Shown: positions 1-11,600, counted from the first letter of the stretch. The stretch is DNA of 22,929 nucleotides from Hypsibius dujardini (GCA_001579985.1 LRSR01012697.1:1-22929), one strand, 5' to 3'. Notes: generated by a model from the sequence alone, not told the origin. Numbers and translations are program-made.

Positions 1-175
1 AAATATTTTTAGATATTTAACGAAAAATAATCCAGACCACTTGGAAAATAGGGGAACATTCTCGAAATTGTTCGGATCTGAAATATTGTATGGCAAAAGT
101 TGAATCTGTTTATATTTCAAAATGAAACGAAATTACGCTGCATGCTTACATGATTTTGATCGGGGATGTTTTCAG
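1..175 (+). other. Intron of the CSPG4-like gene (partial)
   Basis: AT-rich sequence upstream of the ttttcag acceptor, read as the 3' end of an intron. Nothing else is recognised in it. Confidence 0.5.
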
Positions 176-718
176 GTGATCTACAAAAGTCCCGCTGAGA
201 TTTCCGGTCCAGACATGGTGACGTACGACTCCTTCGACTTTCTCCTCACCGCCGGCTCCAAGGTCCAGGTCGCCAAGGGTACCCTCATGATCAAGCTGAG
301 GAGCCTTCACCAACACCCCACCAAAATAGTGACCAACGATCACGTCCTCATCGCGTTGGTCATCTGCGGGATCATCTTCGCCGCAGTGGTCACCTTCATC
401 ATCATGTGCCTTCGGATGAAGCGGAATGAGAAACGCCGGAAACGGTCCGTTTCGCAGCATGCCCACCTCTCACCTCTTTTCCAGCCAAAGGGTCGCACAG
501 GGGACTCCCCTGATGAAGGGGTCCTGGCTAACTCCACCGTGCCCAGCTGTAAAGTCATTCCGATGAAGCGGAGTGGGAAGAATTTCCGCAGTCCTGAGAC
601 GGAGATGCATCATTTGGATGCGTATAGGGAAGACCTTTATGGGAGTGCCAACGGGAATGGGTACGTCTCAAGAAGCGAGACAACGCCGGTGTTAAGGAAA
701 GACCAGTACTGGGTCTAG
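176..718 (+). CDS. CSPG4: CSPG4/NG2 (kon-tiki)-like transmembrane proteoglycan, last exon
   Basis: This is the 3' terminal coding exon, 180 residues plus TAG. It begins after a ttttcag acceptor at 171-175, in phase 0. The first ~45 residues (YDSFDFLLTAGSKV, GTLMIKL) look like the end of a CSPG repeat. A transmembrane helix follows at about residues 57-79 (genome ~344-412), then a basic stop-transfer stretch (RMKRNEKRRKR) and a ~100-residue cytoplasmic tail. The protein ends in QYWV, the same C-terminal PDZ-binding motif as vertebrate CSPG4/NG2, which in that family binds PDZ scaffolds such as GRIP1. The rest of the gene lies left of the window. In the family, the protein is a single-pass cell-surface proteoglycan acting in adhesion and in muscle or glial guidance (kon-tiki/perdido in Drosophila). 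The identification rests on membrane topology, the CSPG-like stub and the terminal motif. The frame stays open upstream to an ATG at 122, but that part is read here as intron. Confidence 0.85.
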   Translation: MIYKSPAEISGPDMVTYDSFDFLLTAGSKVQVAKGTLMIKLRSLHQHPTKIVTNDHVLIALVICGIIFAAVVTFIIMCLRMKRNEKRRKRSVSQHAHLSPLFQPKGRTGDSPDEGVLANSTVPSCKVIPMKRSGKNFRSPETEMHHLDAYREDLYGSANGNGYVSRSETTPVLRKDQYWV

Positions 719-1054
719 GAACATTTTTGCCTAGTGAACACGAAGCCGTGGTACCTTCTTTCATCTGACCAAAAAGTTTACTTGTCTTTTGTTTGTGTGT
801 GATCGTGCTTTTGTTCTGCAGCTTTTGTACTCGCATGCTTTAGCTGTAATTTATGCGTGTTATTTGCGAACTGAGTATGTGTTTTTTCTACCAATTCAAA
901 AAAAGTATATCTCAAGACTCGATTTTGAAACGTTCAATCTATATCCAAATACAAAGTGCAGTTTTGGCGCTTGAAAAGCGGACAAGTGGTAATGGGTGGT
1001 GTGGATGTACGGTTAAGGAGGAATTTGCCGCAATTGCCGCTCATCTGGCAAGAT
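719..1054 (+). other. Probable 3' UTR / downstream flank of the CSPG4-like gene
   Basis: The sequence after the stop codon has no convincing coding frame. No canonical AATAAA was found here, so the transcript end is not located. Confidence 0.4.
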
Positions 1055-1059
1055 AGATG

Positions 1060-1104
<45 letters not shown>

Positions 1105-1145
1105 CCATCCAGTCAAACAGAAAGATAGACAGTGAGGCAGACAGG

Positions 1146-1177
<32 letters not shown>

Positions 1178-1182
1178 TAGGC
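1055..1182. repeat. CAGA/GACA tetranucleotide microsatellite
   Basis: Long runs of ACAG/GACA units lie at about 1058-1106 and 1136-1176, separated by a diverged stretch. A short inverse-orientation copy (CTGT units) lies at about 1784-1808. Open frames through this repeat are low-complexity artefacts. Confidence 0.9.
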
Positions 1183-4100
1183 AGTTTGAAGAATTGCGAG
1201 AATTCGAGACGGTCGGTTCTATGAAAATTCATGTTGAACGAAAAATGAAAAGTTCATGCTTTAGTTTAACATATTTCGTGTTAGGTTTACACACTAAAAT
1301 AGTCCCTGGCTTATGCTTAGTACAGACTAAATGCATGTTGGCAATCTATCCAGGCACATTTTTTCATTCTGTCTTGGCAGCAGCATACGAGCAGCCAAGG
1401 TGATCATATTACAAATGACTATTGGCCCTCACAAATAAGAACCATTTCCAAATGAATTTTGTTTCATGGCCTATGGAATATGTAGCATCAAGTTCACGGA
1501 TTAGGGAATGGGATTCACTGCCTGCCCCCTAACTCCAACCTCAAAGACTCACAATCTTCAAAAGTTGATCGTTGCGACACTTTCCCCGCTATCCTAACAT
1601 AACGAGGGGGGGGGGACTATTAATTTTATTAAAGAATGAGACTAAAGTTCCTGCCGTGCCCCACCAAAGGATTTGTTCCGATCTTTTCCCCACCATTTGT
1701 CTATATAGCCCCCTTCCACATATTAATACGAAAACCTCACCCTTTTTGGGTTAGCTATTTTCCCCATCTTTCGTTTCTGTATGTCTGTCTGTCTGCCTGT
1801 CTGTCTGATAGAATTAGGTTGGCCACCGGAAATGAGTATCCAACGATAGTTGATATTGCATAGGCGTGTCATTAAAAACATTTAATCACAGACATGTAGG
1901 TTTTCTTTGTATTTGAATTAGTTATTACTGTATTCATAATACATGAATTTGTTATTTATTTCCGCATTTTAGCACATGAATTAAAACATGAAACTTTGGT
2001 GAGAAATGATTGGGACTATAACCATTCCCTTTATTAAATTTTTGCATGCGGTTATTTTTCACCGGTGAAAGGGACCAAAATTCATGAGAGTTCCCACGGG
2101 TGGGGCAACTTAATGAATTTGTTATTCAAAAGTTGTGTTGCCGCTGGGCTGTTCCGCTAATTTGAACAGATCCATCCACTTCCAGTGTGCACTATGGGAA
2201 TATGACATAAGCCGACACTAGTAGTATTGAAATTCAATAAATATTTCCAACGATTTGGCGAACACTCCCAAGCAACCCAGTAAGGGCTCCTACCTGAACT
2301 CGTCATCCATAATGCAGATCTGTTACCCAGAATAGCACTCGCTTCACGACTCCGGACATGGCCGAATCGTCACGACAGTGACGGCCCAATGTTTTTTATT
2401 TATTATTAAGGTTTCGACTTCTCTTAAGACCCGTTTATAGTCTGGAGAAAACGTTTCACACGAAATGTGCGTGACTTTACGTGCGCATACGCATAGCGGC
2501 CTCGCGTTATATTCATCTGAGACGCAGAGCGGATCGCATCGAAAGCGATTGGGACTGGAACTCACGCGTGATCGTCGTAAACAATTCAGTTTTTCAAGTT
2601 TTTTATAGACTGATTCGGTAAAATTAGGCGCGCCACTTTCATTTTTTCCAAATTATTTATATTGTGAAAAAGCAGTAATTATTCATTCTCGGGAATTATT
2701 CAGCTAGTCGATTCGATTCATTGCGAAACTATAGATCTATCATTATTGTACAAACATAAAATATTTAGCAAGCTATTATAAAACCGAAATTAAATCGTAT
2801 TGATTTAGTTTGACCGTTAATTGTGTTAATGTGAAAAATTAGTGACTAAACCTCTGCCATTAAGGAAAAACACAAAGAACTTTGGAAACACCGGGCACTT
2901 CATACTAGTGTTAGGCCTCCGTCCCTACTAGGACGGAAGAACCTGAACGTACAAGCTATTAGACTGAATCATATGAGAAGAATCGTGGGAAGACTTTACT
3001 GGTAGAGGAGATTAGAGGTCAAATGAAGGAACTCTCCAAATTACTGTAGAACACACGCTTATATAGTCGGGGATAATGAATAGTTTACTAGGTAGATAGA
3101 CTAAACTATTAGTAAGTGTTGAGTACCTGTTGGGTACCACCCAACACTAGTATACATCATATGAACAGCAAACGGCAAAAGATAAATTTGCTCACTGCTT
3201 GATAAATTGATCAGTTACCTTACCACCCGTGAAATACAATATGTAATGTGGTTCATGCTGAATCAAAGTTCAAAGCCGATGATACACACTGTAAGACTGT
3301 AACCAATCATTCGATTGCTCTGATGTCGAATGATCCAATCTACAATTTTCATTACTTTGAGCTAAAATTTCAGGATTTTCCTTAAACCACCAGTATTCTA
3401 AAACTTTACGAATACCCCGATTGGTGATATAAAAATCCCCAAAATCAGCACCAAAACAGCATTGGTTTTGGTATACGTGAGTGTGTAAAACGCGAGCAAA
3501 AGTTGAATTGTCAGCGCTCAGGGGCCAGCTAATTTGCGCTGTCAGGATAAAGTCGAACTTCTCTCAAACCATATACGATTGTAACAACTTTGCCCAGGAC
3601 TGAGTGCCTACAGTTTGTACCTTCGACTGTGATTGTCGACAGTGTCGATTCAAAGCTTTTCCATGCAACACTGGTCATCTATGGTTAATTGGTCTGTGAT
3701 TAACTAGTACTCATACGTATTCTGGGAGATACTTGAAATATTATATTGTTAATTGAATAAGGATCTCGTTAATCGAGATCTGCGGCTAAATTGCAGAATA
3801 AAAAACTCACTGCAATATTTGTGCTTCACTAAACTCTCTTCAGATACGCTGACATAGCCACCTATCATAATTGATGAAACAGCGTCTAAAGTTGGAGACG
3901 CATGTTTTTATGGTTGCTTAACCGCATACTCCATCTTGACTGTTCCGGACTCCGAATGGTGTAGCCTACTCAGTTTAAAATGATGCCTTGTTTTTCCACA
4001 TTCGCCGCCCTATATGGAAGCAACGATGTCTAATCTGGCGTTCAATCACTCGAGTTTAGTCTTTCGTGCGATCTGCAATTGAGTCTGTGTAACGTATCAG

Positions 4101-4248
4101 GAGATCCTGTTTTTTGCACCTTATAATTTAGTGTAAAGTTGTGTGTACAGAGCATACATCACAACAGAAAGGTCAATTTCGATCCCCTACGGTAATATTG
4201 CACAGTTATGTCACAAGAAAAGCTATTCCCTATTTGCAGGACCGAAAA
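1183..4248. other. Intergenic region, no recognised gene
   Basis: About 3 kb, mostly AT-rich. It contains a G9 run near 1608-1616, CTGT repeats at about 1784-1808 and small palindromes, for example an 8-bp inverted repeat around 3128-3147 centred on TACC. Open frames are short and resemble no family I know. It may hold the promoter and 5' UTR of the lectin kinase gene, but no promoter element can be named. Confidence 0.5.
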
Positions 4249-4317
4249 ATGGCATTTCGGCTATGTGAAGGACTTGTCCTATTCGCGATTATCAAGCTGG
4301 GTAAATTGCAGGACAAC
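4249..4317 (+). CDS. Candidate first coding exon (signal peptide) of the lectin receptor kinase
   Basis: An ATG opens a frame starting MAFRLCEGLVLFAIIKL, with a short hydrophobic core typical of a signal peptide. Cutting at the GTGTTG at 4318 ends the exon in phase 0, and the next exon at 5495 also starts in phase 0, so the two can join to give ...[13 protein letters not shown], the normal start of a bulb-lectin domain. The donor is weak. A stronger donor, GTAAAT at 4301, is out of phase. Alternatively the frame runs on to a stop at 4413 as a 54-residue peptide with its own poly(A) signal at 4567-4572. A tyrosine kinase receptor with lectin modules needs a signal peptide, and this is the best candidate seen upstream. 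Confidence 0.35.
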
Positions 4318-4437
4318 GTGTTGTGGGAGGATGACGCTGGACATTGTGATGCCAATGGATTGATTCGACCGCCTTCTCCTTCGGCAAGTTCTGTCATCTA
4401 TATGAAAGCATAGACAGTGTGGTGCCACCGTAGACTT

Positions 4438-4469
4438 ATTAACTGAAACACGCAAGTGCTTCAGTTAAT
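4438..4469. repeat. Short stem-loop with GCAA loop
   Basis: A perfect 10-bp inverted repeat (ATTAACTGAA / TTCAGTTAAT), then an A-C mismatch and a CAC/GTG stem closed by the tetraloop GCAA, a GNRA type. It lies about 25 nt after the stop of the open frame ending at 4413 and ~100 nt before an AATAAA. Confidence 0.5.
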
Positions 4470-4566
4470 CTGCTAGGCACAACGGAGTCCGCATTACATT
4501 CTTGCATTGTCTGTTGCCTGTCAGGTTGTGTTTTTGCTGTGCCGGTATTCGTTATTTGAATGCTCT

Positions 4567-4572
4567 AATAAA
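4567..4572 (+). promoter_or_regulatory. Candidate poly(A) signal AATAAA
   Basis: A canonical hexamer 154 nt after the stop of the short open frame 4249-4413. It could end a short transcript, or be a chance match inside the first intron of the lectin kinase gene. Confidence 0.25.
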
Positions 4573-4927
4573 CTAACTGAGGAACGAGGCTGTGTGAGCA
4601 AGCTTTGCAGAATACAGTTCGATATACTTTCTGCAATCTGAGCGACGGCCCCTGCGACGGCAAACTGATACGGCAAATAGTTGCCAACATTTTCTATACG
4701 TGGCTTTTATGTTTAAATGAGACATTTCCAATTGACGATCTATATTCCGACGGTCCTACCAAGGGTCAAGGACCCTCGACTCCAAGCTTTTTTAAAATAA
4801 AAACGGCTTGGACGAGATTGTAAAATCGCCTTTGGCGCTTCGCTCAAAGACTAGCAGGTTACGCCCGTTATAAATCGTGTGTCGTGGCAGTGTCGAAGCA
4901 AGGCTAAAACGTACTTGGTGATATGTT

Positions 4928-4979
4928 CAGTGGTGGAGTGTTTTGCCCGCCACTTTACGGGCAAAACACTCCACCACTG
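4928..4979. repeat. Perfect 22-bp inverted repeat (hairpin)
   Basis: The arms 4928-4949 and 4958-4979 are exact reverse complements (CAGTGGTGGAGTGTTTTGCC... and its complement) around an 8-nt spacer. It lies in the gap or intron upstream of the first lectin exon. It could be a minimal foldback element or a transcribed hairpin. Confidence 0.95.
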
Positions 4980-5494
4980 GTTCTACGTTCCACTTCACCC
5001 GCCTATTATGCCCGCTTTTTTCAAAACTGATCCAGCTTTCTTATAAATTGATATAGAAAAATGTATGGCTCATTGTCCAAAATGTATGCGGCGTTTTTAA
5101 AAATGTATACCGTGTTTTCCAAAATGTGTTTCGCATTTTCCAAAATTAATGATTTTGAAATCAAATGATTTTTTGCAACCTTTAATTTTATGCTTCATAA
5201 AATAGAAAGACAAGATATTTCCTGAGGCTAATTTGTGCTTCATTAACTATTTATTAACAGTTTAACAATACCGTCTAAATTTTGACTCCTGTCAGGATCG
5301 AGTCTTCTCGGAGATTTACAGTACACTGCATGTGGAGTTGGGACTTCCATTTCGCCGTTATATGTCTTTGTATCTCACACTATCAGTGCTGCAGTTCCAT
5401 CGTTAAACTGAATAAATTTCCAGTGCAAATGCTTCAAAACAGCAAATAATGCTGCATATTTCACAGTGCACTATTAATAAAAATATCGTTTCAG

Positions 5495-8400
5495 GTCCTC
5501 AGGTCGGGTGACACTCTTTCTTCCGGCAATTCAATCAAATCGCCAAACCAACGTCATTTCCTCAGCATGCAAGGTGATGGAAATTTGGTCTTGTATCGCA
5601 AGTGCAAATCCAATAGCAAGGACAAAACCACCTGGGCCACTGGAAGAGAATTCCCCGGGATGGGGCACGCACGGTTTGCAATAATGGCTGAGAATGGTGA
5701 TCTAGCTATATCCAACGACATCAAATCCACAATTTATTTGTGGAATTCGAGCACGGCGAGTCAACGCTTCAGCGGCGCCCACTTGCGGGTGGAAGATTCC
5801 GGCTTCGTGTGCATAAAAAAGAACGGTCGTTGCCTGTGGCGTTCCGGCGGTTGGCAAGGCTGCGATCCCGTACCATGGCCAGCTTTCCAAGATGCTCAAG
5901 GTTGGTGACGGGAGAACTTTTGGCTAGAAAAGAAAAACAGTAGGGCCGCAGGATAGATAATAAATACCATTTTCATATAATTTTTCCTACAGTACGGTAA
6001 ATCATTCAGGATTTTTCAGATTAGAAACCAGTATCTGTAGCATATTTTAGTTTTGCCATACACAAACTCATTTCATGCCATTTACCTTTCATATAGTGAT
6101 ACTGCGTTCCGATGGAGATCGACTGAGAGCAGGACAAACCGTGTTCTCCAAGCACCGTTCCTGCAATTTGTCCCTCGACGTAGGCCTAAATCTCGTACTC
6201 CGCCGGCAATGCGATGGAGCTACAATCTCCTTGGTGCCACAAAGCGTGAGCTCCCCAGTCCCAAAATTCGATGATTCCTCGGTGGAGTGGGATTTTGCAG
6301 CCTACTCAAAAGGCTACCCGGCGTGGCTTCTAAATAAATTTTTTTTGTTGAACTCATCGAATGATTTTGTTCCTGCCAAAAATCGCTCAAATTCAGCGGA
6401 GCTTCGCCTGCTTGATGACTGCCAGATGTGTATCTACAAGGATAGCGCCTGTCTATGGACTCATCATTGGGTGGCGCCTGACTGCGAGAATCGCATAGCA
6501 CCTTCCAATGTAAACCGAAATTTGTAAAAACAGTTAGAAATGTTTTCCAAACAGATGGAAAGGTTAGAAAGACCCAGTTAAAAACGTTATTGAATAGGTA
6601 TTTTTTCTTCAATTAGTTCACGCAGTATATCATGTCGGGAGGACGTCTATCCGCAGGGCAATCCATCTGGTCACCCAGCCAAAACGTTGAGCTTCGGATG
6701 CAGGAGGATGGAAATCTGGTCATCTACCGGACATGCGACGGAGCGTCCATTTGGTATACGACTACCAATTACGCAGTAGGCAAGCCAGAATCGGTTGTCA
6801 TGGAGTCGAGTGGCCTTCTAGCAATGCGTAGACATGACTGCTCTTTGACATGGAGTTCGGGCACTGTGGGAATGTGGTTCGCTGGCGCTCGGCTACGACT
6901 GAAGGACTCTGGATCTCTGTGCATTGAAAATCAACAAGGCGATTGCCTGTGGAATTCAGGCGGTTTTGCACTGTGTAAACCAATCCCTTCACCGACGTTC
7001 GAAGAAGCGAAAGGTATCTGGCAGAGAGTGCAGATGCAGAATAATGCCAAAAACTATTAACTATTAACTATACCAAAAACTATTAAACTATTACAAATTT
7101 GGTGGATACTTTCAAAACATTTCATAACCTTTTGGTCGTTGTCCATGGTCAAAGGGTATAACAGGAGGCACTAGGGTAGCTCCCCTAGCTGATCATTTAG
7201 GCGGGCGGCTGGGATAACGTCGTGGCTGTGGGTAGCAATATGTCTATTTTTCACTAGCAAAGTGGACCACACGTCATAGTTGCACTCTAGAAGAGTGAAA
7301 AGACCATGGGGATAGTGTTTTTTTATTTAATTTATTCAACATAAGAGGAATATGGGTTATTTTAAGATCATACCAATTCGCGGTTAATTTTGCATTATGT
7401 ATTCAATTGACATTCGCGTCAGGTGTAGGACAATCATTTCAACAAAAAGACAGGAGCGATGGTGCATAAGTCAAAGTCGTTCCAACAAACATTTATGGCT
7501 ACAGCTATTTTCCCCTCCCTTATTGTGCGCGGAGCCCAATAGCGCTTCGGCTATTTTACCCCTTCCAGAATACATCACTAGGGGCAAAATAGCGCCCTGG
7601 CTATTTTAGTCATTCCATGCTGTCCGTTGGTCCGTCTGTCCGTCCGTTCTGTCCGTCCGTTGACTTTCCGTCTGTCCCTTGTCCGTTGTTCTTTCATCCG
7701 TCCGTCGTCCGTTCTTCCGTTATCCGTTCAGCCGTTGTCCGTTGTTCGACCGTCTGTCCGACAACGGATGGTCAACGGAAGGACAAAGGCCGGCAGACGG
7801 ACAACATGGTAAAAGAGCAGGGGCGGAATTTGGGCACCTAGTGATGTATACAGGGAGGGGTAATATAGCCGGGGCGCTATTGAGCCCCAAAAGGGGGTAA
7901 AATAGCCACTGCGAACATTTATATTGTAATACACATGTGGTACAAAAGATAGCGCTACCGAGTCCAGCTATTTACTTCGTTTAGCGCACACTGAATGAGT
8001 CAAATCTTGAATCGGATCACGCTATCTTGTAGCCACGTGTGTATTTCCATGACATGCGGCCATGTTGTGGATATAGCTGTTGAAAAAGTTTTTATTTGTT
8101 GCCTCTCATGCATGGTTATTCGTTTGAAACAAAACGACCTTTTCAGAGCTCCACTTACACCGTGAGCTTTGAAATACTACTGTATTATCGCCTATTTCAA
8201 AATGCGAGCGTAAAAGAAACACTTACATTCTCCATTACAGTTATACTACAGCCTGGGGAGAGAATCGCGCCGGGCCAGCGACTGTATTCCAAATCCCGAA
8301 CCTGTTTCTTGACGCTGGAGCACACCGGGAACCTCGTTGTCTATCGCGTATGTGATGAAGCTTCAGTTTTTGCTCTTCGACATGAAAATGGCAGTGCCGA

Positions 8401-8640
8401 GGGACTTGGCCTGCGAGATGTCATTTTCGCAATCGACTTTGGCATCAACCGCGACGGTAATCTAGAATGGACTCCCATCAAGTCCGCAACGGAATTATAT
8501 AAGAACATTACCCACCGCACGTTAGGAACGAATGCCGCAAAGTCCGCCTGTTTGAGCCTGAGCGACGATTGCGTGATGTGTGTCTTCAAAAACGGTGTCT
8601 GTTTATGGACTGCCCACCACCTTACTTACGCCTGTCCATC
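5495..8640 (+). repeat. Duplicated A-B lectin exon cassette
   Basis: Exon 5495-5900 is homologous to 6617-7013 (ends PAFQDAQG and PTFEEAKG), and exon 6097-6509 is homologous to the first part of 8241-8903 (starts [14 protein letters not shown] and [13 protein letters not shown]). Intron phases repeat as 0-1-0-1. The two-exon A-B unit is therefore a symmetric phase-0 cassette that was duplicated in tandem. Confidence 0.85.
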
Positions 8641-11600
8641 CACTCCGGGATCTGGCGCAATCGCTGGCGGCGTGGTTGCTCTATTCCTGGTTGCTCTCGT
8701 TTGTCTACTTATCATTAGACGGAAATGGCAACAACGCCAGAGTGGGCAACGGATAGTAAAATTAGAATGGCAACACAACCGTCTGATGGCAAACTTTTAC
8801 AGCTTCAAGGATCGCTCGGGTGAGAGGGAGAGTGAGCAGTTTTTGGAGATTTGTTCGCAGTACATCACGTTGCTGGAAATCGCAAGGGAAAAATTAGAAT
8901 TGAGTAAGTCATGTCAACGGCCGTACCGGGTGGCTACTTATTTTTGAACGTTTTCTTCAACAGCTCGCACGTCAACGGAATACAAAAACACAAAAAACTA
9001 AAACAACCAAAAGATAGACACTTTTATAATTAACAATAAACGTAACAGTATGACTTCAATCTATCAATCGATGGCGCGGTCATGTGTAAAAAAACAAAGA
9101 TGACCAGAAGCTAGCGATGGTCACATTGTTTTTTATGCTCAAATGCCTCACACTCCTTCTTCAGTATATTTCTCAGTTTATGCCCGTTTGAGACAAAACC
9201 AACTTTGGCTAGTTGCGCCTTAAATTGGCTAAGTAAGAATAAAGAAAATTTGCAAGGGCTGTCTATCTGAAACAAAAAAATTGCTCGAAATGACAGAAGG
9301 GAAGTTTTCTTCCCAGAAAGTTGCTCCTCACGCGCGCAGCGGTGTCCCAATCCTAAGTTCAGTCACACAAGACTATGAATGGCACCATAGCGTCGCCCGA
9401 ACTCGTCTTTGTAAAAATAAATTTATCCTGGTTTGTGGGTAGAGAGAATTGGTGAAATTCAAGCTTGAAAGCTGCGACTGATAATCAGCCATTAAGGTTA
9501 GCGAAAAAGATCCCCTCGTGTTCAGTGAGGTCAGCGGAAACTACTTGAACTTCTCCCCATCGTATATTTGGCTGAAGCACTTGCTGTATCAACGATTGCT
9601 AACAAGGTTTGCAATGTTTGTTACATTGAAAAAAGTCTGGATAATGATTGCAAACTTCAATGTATTCAATTTTTGGTAACTGGTATAAAATCCAAAGGAC
9701 TTTTGGCAATTTCGGTGCTCTGGGGAGACCGTGAAAAAAAGGTAAACAACGCCAACTCCCAACAAACTGAAGACCACAATACTAAAGAGAAAAAGTTTTT
9801 CTATCAAATGAGTGGTGACCTACTTTTCCCCGTCCAAGGGGAGAGGTGTTGCAGTCGCTTTAAGTTTCGTTCAAAAATAAGTAGCCACCCGGTAAATACG
9901 AGAAGATATGTGTTTTGGACGATGGGTCAGGCCGGGTTTAATTTGCCTACGATTACGCACGGAACACGAAAAGCAAGAGCATAGTATAAAGCAAAGCACA
10001 AACAAAGAACAAAGTGTAAAGCAAGAACATATCGAAGTATACGGTTTGTGGCTCAGAATGGGACAAACATCAGATTTCATTGTCTAAAAAATTACAGGTG
10101 ACGCAGTACTAGGACGAGGAAAGTTTGGAATAGTCTACAAGGCCTTGGCCCACGACCTTCCGACGGTCGCAAAGAGCCCCACTATTGTAGCGGCCAAGAC
10201 GTTTACCGATCGAGTCGATCCTCACAACATTTCTCAGTTGGGGGAGGAAATGAAAGTCATGCTGAAATGTGGTCAACACAACAATATCGTCAATCTCTTG
10301 GGCATTGTTCGACACGGTACGGGGAATGATCATGTCATAGTAAGCTGCAAAAATATCCCCGTGCCTACCTGATTAAGTTAACTTCATATTTTAGAACGCC
10401 CATTCTTGCTTCTCGAATACTGCAAATACGGATCACTTTCAAGTTTCTTGAAAGAAAAACGTTGGGGCTTCTATTCCCATCTGGACGAAACCGGCAACCC
10501 TACGCCCTTTGTCCAAGCTGATATAGACCTTCAAGGGACTCAAGCCTGCAATGATCAGGGATGGACTCCGGAAGAGAAGTCCATGGACGAACACATTCTC
10601 TGTACGGACGACCTGCTCAAGTTCGGACACCAAATCTGCCGCGGAATGGAGCACCTCGCGTCACGTTCGATCATCCATCGCGACCTGGCGGCGCGGAACG
10701 TCCTGGTGACGGGCGAGCGAGTGATGAAAATATCGGACTTTGGATTGGCGAGACATGGCGCTGACAGCTACACTGTCGTAAACGCATTTGTACGTCCTTC
10801 CTTACTGAGGCTGAGGGTACTAAAAACATCATATTGCAGATTGATCCTGCAACAACAACAACAATGAGTAAAGTTAAGGCAAAAAATCATTTGAACCCGA
10901 ACTGATGGACCTTATTTAGAATGTAAAAAGATGTGTAAAACAGTATGTGCTTTTTGGTGAATCGAGTTTGAGGAACACCCTACCCCGATCAAGCACTTGA
11001 GTTCTTGGTCACCTTCCCCATATTGGTACTTTGACTACAAATGTATGCTGGTTCGGGTTTTTCTTGGGGGCGGGGTCGTATTCTAGGAGCTTTGTTAATC
11101 CCTCGAGGTGAGACGAGTATGGTTTTATACTAAGTGCTCTATAATTAAAGGGTTATTTTGTTTAGATTCCATTACCTATTTTATGGATGCCGCCCGATAC
11201 GATCCTCACACGACAGTTCTCGGAGAAGTCTGACGTCTGGTCTTTCGGTGTGCTTCTTTGGGAGATATTCAGCCTCGGACTGGCGCCGTTTGACGGACCG
11301 GATGTAGCTAAATTTTCGGCGGCAGCTTTTGCTGAGTGGCTGTTACAGGGCAACCAGCTGTCCCGACCCATCAACGCATCGGAATCAATGTGAGTGCAAC
11401 TTGCAAAGAAAAGGCGAGATAATTGAATTTCAACTAATAGGTATTTAAATATTTGCAGTTTCAACATAATAAAGTCGTGCTGGGAATTGAAGCCTAGTGA
11501 GCGGCCGACCTTTACTGAAATCTGGAAGATCCTTGATGAAATGCTGTGTCAAACGGAAGGTGGGAGCACCTACATGGTTATGGACACACTCGAGGGTTGC

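Noticed and set aside
2344-2565. 73-codon minus-strand open frame
   Set aside because: No family resemblance, no splice or start context, and isolated in non-coding sequence.
6220-6612. 130-codon minus-strand open frame
   Set aside because: It lies opposite the second lectin exon, whose plus-strand reading has clear family motifs and matching splice phases.
7617-7841. Ser/Val/Arg-rich open frames
   Set aside because: They are translations of the CCGT tandem repeat in several frames.
8096-8240. Upstream extension of the fourth lectin exon to an ATG at 8096
   Set aside because: A good acceptor (tccattacag) ends at 8240, and joining there keeps phase with the previous exon; the extension resembles no lectin sequence.
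9568-9984. 138-codon open frame inside and beyond the 971-bp element
   Set aside because: It runs through the right inverted repeat into the flanking intron and shows no transposase motif.
10317-10372. Use of the GTAAGC at 10340 as kinase exon donor
   Set aside because: It is a stronger donor, but phase 0 does not fit the acceptor at 10394. Donor 10317 (phase 1) restores the conserved kinase reading ...[15 protein letters not shown].
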